A DNA stretch of 64,000 nucleotides. Source: Laccaria trichodermophora (Eukaryota > Basidiomycota > Agaricomycetes > Agaricales > Hydnangiaceae). The stretch is taken from contig JACTVC010000003.1 in assembly GCA_018417955.1 (NCBI GenBank), forward strand, positions 2,108,001 to 2,172,000, written 5' to 3'. Made by a program: the position numbers and the translations under genes. Shown here one piece after another: positions 56,735-64,000 of the stretch. The notes under the pieces are model-generated. The model was given only the letters and a program-made list of their open reading frames with translations, was not told the DNA's origin and did not search any database. Position 1 is the stretch's first letter. Every line of letters starts with the position of its first letter.

Positions 56735-59165
56735 TTTTAGGAAGTGTGTGGGTATCCGAACAAGCCCTCGATCACAGAAAATGGGGCATATTGAGGCCCT
56801 GGGGAGTTGTGAGCATATGGGCAAAAAAGCGAAAATACACACTGACCTAGCTCCACGAGACCTCAACCGTTTTGTAAGCGGTTTTGGGGAGCGTCTTCAC
56901 GGAGTGTGGGGGTATCCAAACGAACCCTCGACCATGGAAAACGAAGCAGATTGAGGCCCTGGGGAGTTTTGAGCAGATAGGCAAAAAAGCGAAAATACAC
57001 ACTCACCTAGCTCCACGAGACCTCAACCGTTTTATAAGTGGTTTTGGGGAGCGTCTTCACGGAGTGTGGGGGTAACCGAACGAGTGCTTGATCACAAAAA
57101 TCGAAGCAGATTGAGGTCCTGGGAAGTTGTCAGCACAAGGGGAAAAGGAGCGAAAAGACAAACTTACCTAGCTCCATGAGACCTCAACCGTTTGGTACGC
57201 GGTTTTCGGGAGCGTCTTCACGGAGTGTAGGGGTATCTGATTGAGTCCTCGATCGCAGAAATTGAAGCAGATTGAGGTCCTGGGGAGTTGTGAGCATAAG
57301 GGCAAAAGAGCGAAAATGGAAACTGGCCTAGCTCCACAAGACCTCAACCGTTTTGTAAGCGGTTTGGGGGAGCGTCTTAGCGGAGTGTAGGGGTATCCGA
57401 ACGAGTCCTTGATCACAAAAATCGGCGCAGATTGAGGTTCTGGGGAGTTGTGAGCACAAGGGCAAAAAAGCGATAATAGAAACTACCTAGCTCCACGAGA
57501 CCTTAACCAGTTTGTAAGCGGTTTTTGGGAGCGTCTTAGCGGAGTGTAGGGGTATCCGAACGAGTTCTTGATCACAAAAATCGACCCAGATTGAGGTTCT
57601 GGGGAGTTGTGAGCACAAGGGCAAAAAAGCGATAATAGAAACTGACCTAGCTCCACGAGACCTTAACCATTTCGTAAGCTGTTTTGGGGAGCGTCTTAGC
57701 GGAGTGTAGGGGTATCCGAACGAGTCCTCGATCGCGAAAATCGAAGCAGATTGAGGTTCTGGGGAGTTGTGAGCATAAGGGCAAAAAAGCGATAATAGAA
57801 ACTGACCTAGCTCCACAAGACCTCAACCGTTTTGTAAGCGGTTTGGGGGAGCATCTTAGCGGAGTGTAGGGATATCCGAACGAGTCCTTGATCACAAAAA
57901 TCGGCGCAGATTGAGGTTCTGGGGAGTTGTGAGCACAAGGGCAAAAAAGCGGTAATAGAAACTGACCTAGCTCCACGAGACCTTAACCATTTTGTAAGCT
58001 GTTTTGGGGAGCGTCTTAGCGGAGTGTAGGGGTATCCGAACGAGCCCTTGATCACAAAAATCGACCCAGATTGAGGTTCTGGGGAGTTGTGAGCACAAGG
58101 GCAAAAAAGCGATAATAGAAACTGACCTAGCTCCACGAGACCTTAACCATTTTGTAAGCTGTTTTGGGGAGCGTCTTAGCGGAGTGTAGGGGTATCCGAA
58201 CAAGTCCTCGATCGCAAAAATCGGCGCAGATTGAGGTTCTGGGGAGTTGTGAGCATAAGGGCAAAAAAGCGATAATAGAAACTGACCAAGCTCCACAAGA
58301 CCTCAACCGTTTTGTAAGCGGTTTGGGGGAGCGTCTTAGCGGAGTGTAGGGGTATCCGAACGAGCCCTTGATCACAAAAATCGACCCAGATTGAGGTTCT
58401 GGGGAGTTGTGAGCACAAGGGCAAAAAAGCGATAATAGAAACTGACCTAGCTCCACGAGACCTTAACCATTTTGTAAGCTGTTTTGGGGAGCGTCTTAGC
58501 GGAGTGTAGGGGTATCCGAACAAGTCCTCGATCGCAAAAATCGGCGCAGATTGAGGTTCTGGGGAGTTGTGAGCATAAGGGCAAAAAAGCGATAATAGAA
58601 ACTGACCAAGCTCCACAAGACCTCAACCGTTTTGTAAGCGGTTTGGGGGAGCGTCTTAGCGGAGTGTAGGGGTATCCGAACGAGCCCTTGATCACAAAAA
58701 TCGACCCAGATTGAGGTTCTGGGGAGTTGTGAGCACAAGGGCAAAAAAGCGATAATAGAAACTGACCTAGCTCCACGAGACCTTAACCATTTTGTAAGCT
58801 GTTTTGGGGAGCGTCTTAGCGGAGTGTAGGGGTATCCGAACAAGTCCTCGATCGCAAAAATCGGCGCAGATTGAGGTTCTGGGGAGTTGTGAGCATAAGG
58901 GCAAAAAAGCGATAATAGAAACTGACCAAGCTCCACAAGACCTCAACCGTTTTGTAAGCGGTTTGGGGGAGCGTCTTAGCGGAGTGTAGGGGTATCCGAA
59001 CGAGCCCTTGATCACAAAAATCGGCGCAGATTGAGGTTCTGGGGAGTTGTGAGCATAAGGGCAAAAAAGCGCAAATGGAAACTGACCTAGCTCCCCGCAA
59101 CCTCAACCGTTTTGCAAACGGTTTTTGGGAGCATCTTCACAGAGTGTGGGGCTATCCAAACGAGC
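56735..59165 (+). repeat. 160-bp satellite, main array of about 15 units with 320-bp higher-order unit
   Basis: Units repeat every 160 bp (AGCTCCACGAGACCTTAACC, GAGTGTAGGGGTATCCGAAC, GAGGTTCTGGGGAGTTGTGA). From about 57970 to 58990 pairs of units (variants with TCGGCGCAG/CATAAG versus TCGACCCAG/CACAAG) alternate, so near-identical copies recur every 320 bp. Open frames of 61-146 codons here are by-products of the repeat. Confidence 0.95.
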
Positions 59166-61425
59166 TCAAGATCATGAAAATCGAAGCCGCGTTGACAGAG
59201 AACTTTCATTGTGTTTGGACTAGCGAAGACAGCAATGTACCATTCCACCAACAAACTACACACAGCCACATGAGCAAGAGTCAAGACACACATTACAAGT
59301 TGACCAGATCCCCACATCAGCAAAACGTCCAATTACACTTTGGTAACTTAGACTTTGATGTTTGCAACTTTGAGCAACTATTTCAACTTTACCGTGAACT
59401 TTCACTTCAAGAATACAACTTTGACTTTGATTTCTACTCTTTGAGCTACTTTATGAACGTTTTGCACTTTGGAGTTTCAAACTTTGAAAAGAGACTAAAA
59501 ATTATAAAATTAGAATACTGAAGGCTATATCATGAGCATGATAATCCATATAACTATTTACGTAGAAGGCTTGAACAGAGTCTGAACAATCATTAAAATA
59601 AAAGTTGTGAGGAAGGCGCGTTGCACCGTCACAAACACCCATCAGATGCGCATGAAAGCGCAATGCCGTGATACCGGATTGAAAGGAAAGAGCGGACACT
59701 GCGTGCGACGAGCAGCCCACGGAAGCCTTCGATATCTTGGGGGCCCTTTCCTCCATGAGCCGACTGCCCAAATACATTCTTAAAACACTCCTCGCGTGCC
59801 AGACTTGTCACTGGGAGTGAAGTAAATGGCGAGAGCGGAGGCGTAGACGTGCAGGAGGTTGGGGATTGGGCGCATCGTGTCGGCTGAATATGGAGGCATT
59901 AAGCATGCCCCTAGCTTGGAAGTTGACGCGTGCAGCGGCTAACGGACTGCTTGTGAGGGTAAACAATTAGTATTGTGCAGGATGGACGAAGCAATGTAGG
60001 TACTCAAGCACTCACCATTCATGACCTTTTCCCATTCCTCATCGAGTCACGACCCAGCGTATCAGCTCGTTCCCCACACCCACGTCCTTCTGGCAGAATT
60101 TACGTGTTAGATTTGAATGTTGAAATTTCGTGTATGCGTTATCGTGGTCTTGTTCGTCCTTCACGTATCACTTCGGTTTGTGGTAGGTAGTCGTCACAGA
60201 TTCACTTGTGAATCCTCATCGTCGTGTGTGTCGAGCTGACTGCTTGTGAGGGTGGAGTGACTGAAAGTGAGAAGAGAGCGGAATATGATGGCAAGCAAGG
60301 TTATATCTAGTAGCCAAAGTAAGTCCTTGAAATGCGATTAGAGGAATGACTCGAGTAACGTACCTCAAAATGATATGGCAAGATGAACGCTGTTTTCATT
60401 TTTGCGCAAGTTGAATTGCCCGGCCCTCAGGAGGATGGCGCGATCACGAATTCATGTGACCTTTTTTCAAGTTAAAAATTTTCGCGCTCTTTCTTCCTTC
60501 CCTACCTGTCCCCGCCATCCTCTTTGCTGGTACCGTTTGTATCGATTGGTTGCTGCTCACTCTCTTCTCCACCTGTCTTACCTCCACGTTCCTCCACCCA
60601 CTGTGCCTCTATCCACTCCTCCGCTTCTCCCTGAATTTCAAGTCTCGCTCTTAGATGGCAACCCCTTAGGTGATAGATCTACTAAGCATTCGTTTATCTG
60701 TTCCTTTAGACCCTCCTTGAAAACACGGCCTTCCTAGGACAGCTCAACATATCTCCCTTCAACGACAACTGGATCTTGGAGTGCAGTAGTATGCCTCTCC
60801 AGTGGAATGAAGCTGTCTTGCGCAAGTCTTTTTTTTCTATCTCACTCGCGGATGGGGTATTGATTCGACTTCTCTCTGATATAGTTTCTGTTGCAGATCC
60901 GGTCTTTCGTTGTGAGTGTGGGAGAATGGAGCATTGGTATGCACCGTTCCAGACTCCTTGGTATTGCATACTGACGTGCAATTTCATTGCTCCCCCAGAC
61001 CACCAGACGAACTCCACAACTACCACTACCACAACCAAGACACGACGATCACGAAGATGACCGCACCGTGTTCATGATAACGATAGCGAACCACAACGAC
61101 GACGCGTTTCCACGACCACGTCCACGCAACCACGACCGCCACCATACCCACGTGCAATCTCCAGACCGCCAAACAAGGATAGCGGTAGTGGGAAGGTTGA
61201 ATAGCGGCGACTGGATGGATGGAGGCGAGAAGTCGCCGAATCAGCATTTAGCTAGGGCTTCATCCACTTACGTCTACCATACATTATCTGTATTAGATAC
61301 TGAACATCAATACCATTACTATTACCTTCTTCTGATATATAACATGCTTGAGATTCAAAGTTACTAAATAAGTTGATCAAAGTGTGCAAGCAAAGATGCC
61401 AAAGTGCTACGGAAAGATGTATTTG
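59166..61425. other. Mostly gene-free region, no recognised protein
   Basis: Short frames at 59629-59811 (-), 59975-60190 (+), 60402-60737 (+) and 60776-61060 (+) do not resemble any family I know and show no clear intron-linked continuation. ACTTTGA-rich sequence at 59330-59500. Confidence 0.4.
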
Positions 61426-61605
61426 AAAGATGTTTTTCAACTTTGTAAAGTAGTCCAAGAACTTTGAAAGATGTTTTTCAACTTTGGAAAGTAGTTCAAC
61501 AACTTTGAAAGTTCATGTACCTTACTTTCCAAAGTTGTTGAACTCTCGCAACTTTCACAACTTTACAACTTTGCAAAGTTGCGAAATTTGCCCAAAGTTC
61601 AATGG
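61426..61605. repeat. AACTTTG/CAAAGTT heptamer-rich tract
   Basis: At least ten copies of AACTTTG or its complement, some forming hairpins (AACAACTTTGAAAGTTCATG and CTTTCCAAAGTTGTTGAAC). Confidence 0.7.
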
Positions 61606-62028
61606 GACGTTTTGCTGATGCACCCAAATGAAATATTGCTGTGAGATGAATATGGTAGACATGTGGCACTCGAATTGTTTGGACTGGCCAAGACAATGAC
61701 AAGCATGCAAAGGAAACAGACAAGATGTGGTAGATAGATACATTGCACAAATCGTTTGGACTGGCCAAGACAACAAAGAGTGCAAGACAGCAAAGCAAAC
61801 AGCACACCACCTGCTTTGGATGTGGCATTATGTGTGTCGCATTTGGATTGTTCAAGACGATGACCATGCTAATGTGGCATCACAGAATACTCTGTGTTGT
61901 GTTTGGATTAACCAAGACGACAACAACACAATGGATGTGGCATCACAGAATGCTCTGTGTCATGTTTGGATTGACCAAGACGATGACAACAGGGTTTGTA
62001 CTTAGCAAGCAGAAGTTGACGTTGAGTC

Positions 62029-62126
62029 TTCGGAAGTATCCGAAAATGACGTACTTCCCTTGCGGGCTACCTTCAAAATCAACCATAGCCCGCAAGGGAA
62101 GTACGTCATTTTCGGATACTTCCGAA
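62029..62126. repeat. Hairpin element, copy 2
   Basis: TTCGGAAGTATCCGAAAATG on the left mirrors CATTTTCGGATACTTCCGAA on the right; core as in copies 1 and 3 with a 13-nt loop. Confidence 0.93.
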
Positions 62127-62225
62127 TTGTCACGTTTCGTGTGTCCTCTTCTGCAAAGACTCTCCCTTCTATTTTTGCCATCTGCTCATTGTCATCTTGG
62201 CCAGTTCAAACACTTTGAGTGTGTT

Positions 62226-62266
62226 GTTATGAGTCCTCTGAGTTTAGAAAGAGACTTGTTTATTAT
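62226..62266 (+). repeat. GTTATGAGTCC end motif, copy
   Basis: GTTATGAGTCCTCTGAGTTT followed by AGAAAGAGACTTGTTTATT. Confidence 0.75.
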
Positions 62267-62598
62267 TATCTGGTAACTCGCAACCACATTTGGACTGGCC
62301 AAGATGATGGTAGCTAGCTAGAGAGTCAGAACAAGGGTGATGCATGTGCAAAATGCAAGTGACAATGTTATCTGCAAATGTCATTATTGGGTTTGGACTA
62401 GCCAAGACCACACTGACATAGCCTCTACAGAACACACATTTTAGTTCATTGGGTTTGGACTGGCCAAGACCACAATGAAGGCAACAGTTAACAGGACACA
62501 TATACAGGTGCAACTCGCCAAACACTATTTGCAGTGGATTGGATAAGGTTGTATGGTGAGGATACATGTTGTGAATGTGAAAGTACATATGCGTGTTG

Positions 62599-63396
62599 CA
62601 AGGGGGCTCCGGCATTGAACAAAAAGACCCGGGGTCGATTTTTTTTCTTCCTCAACTTTAGGTGGACTAACTAACTACGTAATCAGGCACACATCCAAAT
62701 ATGGTAATACTACGTCATCTGCGGCTTCTTTTCCCTCTTCCTTGAGCACACGTCGTGCAGACCCAGTTTTGAGGTACCTGCTCAAGTGATACGCACTGCA
62801 GGTGGTACTGATAATGAAATGTAAGTAAGATCAAGTGTGACATGATGGAATTGAATAGTAAATACCCATCGCGTTTCACAGCCATTCTTTTTACACAGCA
62901 AGGCACCCTCCGACGACGGCGCTACTACTAGACCACAAAGGCACTCGTTGAGCGCGTCGATTTCTGCCTGTCGTGGAATCCTTCTTCGTTTCGATCGTCC
63001 AAAGTCATCAGAATTGTCAGGTTCAACTTCTGCGGCGATGGCAACTTGAACTTGAGGAACAAGCGAAACAGAAGCTTTACTACTTGCCTGAGATTGTGTC
63101 GCAGGTTCCATTTTCGTGTCGTAGATTTGAAAATTGTTTGTGTGATTTGTGATAAGATGACTTTTGGTTGCATAAGCGTGTTTATGTACTTAGATACAGC
63201 CAAAACTACTGGTATTTGAACTCTATGACACTGAATAACATGCCTGGAGGTCCAGCTGGGTCCTGGTAAGTTGATACGACATTCTACGACGATTTGTGAC
63301 CTTAGTTGTCGAGGCTTCCAATTTTTTTTTTTGGGACCGACGCTTGGACTAACTAACCGGGTTCCGGTCCGGCATTCTATTGCCGGAGCCCCCTTG
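62599..63396. mobile_element. 798-bp hAT-like element carrying a PHD-finger gene
   Basis: Left end CAAGGGGGCTCCGGCA (62599-62614) and its exact complement TGCCGGAGCCCCCTTG (63381-63396); 8-bp target duplication GCGTGTTG at 62591-62598 and 63397-63404. Eight-base duplications and CA...TG ends fit the hAT superfamily. No transposase inside; one spliced gene fills half of it. GGACTAACTAAC occurs near both ends (62663, 63350). Confidence 0.92.
62715..63111 (-). CDS. Small PHD-finger-like zinc protein (112 aa), intact
   Basis: Two exons (62866-63111 and 62715-62807) with a 58-nt GT-AG intron between Trp and Tyr of the finger. N-terminus Ser/Ala/Gln-rich, then RSKRRRIPRQAEIDALNECL, and the finger: C-x-C (CLCG), CKKNGC, ETRW-YH-LQC, and VCTTC, ending in RGKRSRR. 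The spacing fits a PHD-type C4HC3 zinc finger, which commonly reads histone H3 tails; ligand unknown. The basic ends suggest nuclear location. It is the only gene of the 798-bp TIR element. Confidence 0.8.
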
Positions 63397-63404
63397 GCGT
63401 GTTG

Positions 63405-64000
63405 TATATGAAACTGTTTGTATTTGTTTCAAACCATGTGATATCACGTGGGTTCAACTTCAGCATACAGAAACCAAAGTCTGCTGTAGAGTATAAAATT
63501 TAATTTCAGACTATTTATTTATATTTACCTTCAACTGTTCTCAATGAACAATAATCCTACAAATAAGGAGTGCATACTGCAAAAAAAACCGTGTCATTTG
63601 GACCAGAATTGGCAGAGCTACATAGAAATCTTTATTTTCGCAAAAATGATGACTAATCAAGTCACTTTCCTAAGTGTTGGAAATAACCGAAAATGACGTA
63701 CTTCCCTTGCGGGCTACCTTTGATTTTGAAGGTAGCCCGCAAGGGAAGTACGTCATTTTCGGAGATTTCCGATGCTTACAAATCCAGCCTATACACATTA
63801 TATTAGCTGTAAAGGGCTTGCTGCTTGCGACAATGAGCTTAGGGTGTTGCTCACTGTTGGTGGCGACGTCGGGGGTCGTTTTCAGGGTCCAGGGCGCATT
63901 TCTAAATAAGGAAATGTGCGCATTTTCAGATGTAAAATAGCAATAAAATAGCAGAAAAATCACCAAAATCACAAAAAATTGAGGGTAGTCTGGTAATGAT
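63405..64000. other. Gene-free end of window with hairpin copy 3
   Basis: Apart from the hairpin at 63679-63770, TTTTCAGGGTCCAGGGCGCA near 63880 resembles the TTCAGGGTCCATTTCCAAAT subterminal repeat of element C. Confidence 0.5.
63679..63770. repeat. Hairpin element, copy 3
   Basis: GGAAATAACCGAAAATGACG mirrors CGTCATTTTCGGAGATTTCC; core 63687-63762 with 33-bp arms ending GGGCTACCTT and a loop of about 8 nt. Confidence 0.93.

Larger units (their letters stand above)
61655..62490. repeat. Interspersed TTTGGACTGGCCAAGAC motif family
   Basis: TTTGGA(C/T)TG(G/A)CCAAGAC recurs at about 61677, 61750, 61850, 61902, 61966, 62288, 62393 and 62456, linked to GTGGCATCACAGAATRCTCT at three-fold spacing near 61878-61960. 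An inverted copy (CTTGGCCAGTTCAAAC) lies at about 62196, on the other side of hairpin copy 2. Confidence 0.75.

Noticed and set aside
57168..59521. A ladder of 61-148-codon frames on both strands
   Set aside because: By-products of the 160-bp satellite; they recur at 160- or 320-bp steps and have no independent coding signal.
60402..61060. Possible genes in 59629-61060
   Set aside because: Short frames with low-complexity ends and no recognisable family or intron continuity; not listed as coding.
1..64000. tRNA or rRNA genes
   Set aside because: No cloverleaf with A/B box consensus or rRNA-like stretch was recognised by eye; a covariance-model scan would be decisive.

Overview
The window looks like a transposon-rich, repeat-dense segment of a mushroom-forming basidiomycete (Agaricomycetes). 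The evidence is short (about 45-60 nt) GT-AG introns, a KDZ-family transposase, a Plavaka-type (CACTA/tnp2) transposase, Helitron PIF1 helicase remnants, and expanded agaricomycete families (F-box, WD40, an SPT5-like NGN/KOW protein). All identifications come from reading the sequence; no database search was possible.

Layout. 1-5600: Helitron-derived DNA, with the 3' part of a PIF1 helicase fused to a USP-like protease domain, then the truncated and frameshifted N-terminal part of another Helitron protein. 5601-10337: element C, with long inverted arms around a decayed F-box/nucleotidyltransferase-like gene; its left arm carries a 782-bp TA-flanked MITE. 10338-53494: element A, a TIR element (500-bp arms beginning CACTTCAG, flanked by a CTCATAA direct repeat) inserted one base inside the right end of C. 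Its own length is about 27 kb. It carries an apparently intact Plavaka transposase, four WD40 genes with a C-terminal membrane segment arranged as a mirror image, an F-box gene, an SPT5-like gene, two copies of a small conserved family, and a broken head-to-head proteasome pair (RPN12/PRE3). 37379-53476: element B, 16.1 kb, inserted at a TA inside the right TIR of A. It has three genes with open, phase-consistent exon models: a 1012-aa KDZ transposase, a 777-aa gene and a 1047-aa gene. It also holds a mitochondrial HSP70 fragment and has 35-bp minisatellites in its TIRs.

53503-64000 is almost gene-free: a 160-bp satellite (with a 320-bp higher-order unit), three copies of a near-perfect 76-bp hairpin, four copies of a GTTATGAGTCC end motif, and a 798-bp hAT-like element (16-bp TIR, 8-bp TSD) containing one small intact PHD-finger gene.

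How it fits together: the window records at least three rounds of nesting (A into C, then B into A; C itself breaks a Helitron gene). A and B appear to be complete elements with transposase plus cargo, and both hold fragments of host housekeeping genes. The mirrored WD40 genes, shared promoter-proximal palindromes centred on CACGTG, and genes ending 12-26 bp from the TIRs suggest that A is an organised unit rather than a random stretch of chromosome between two repeats.
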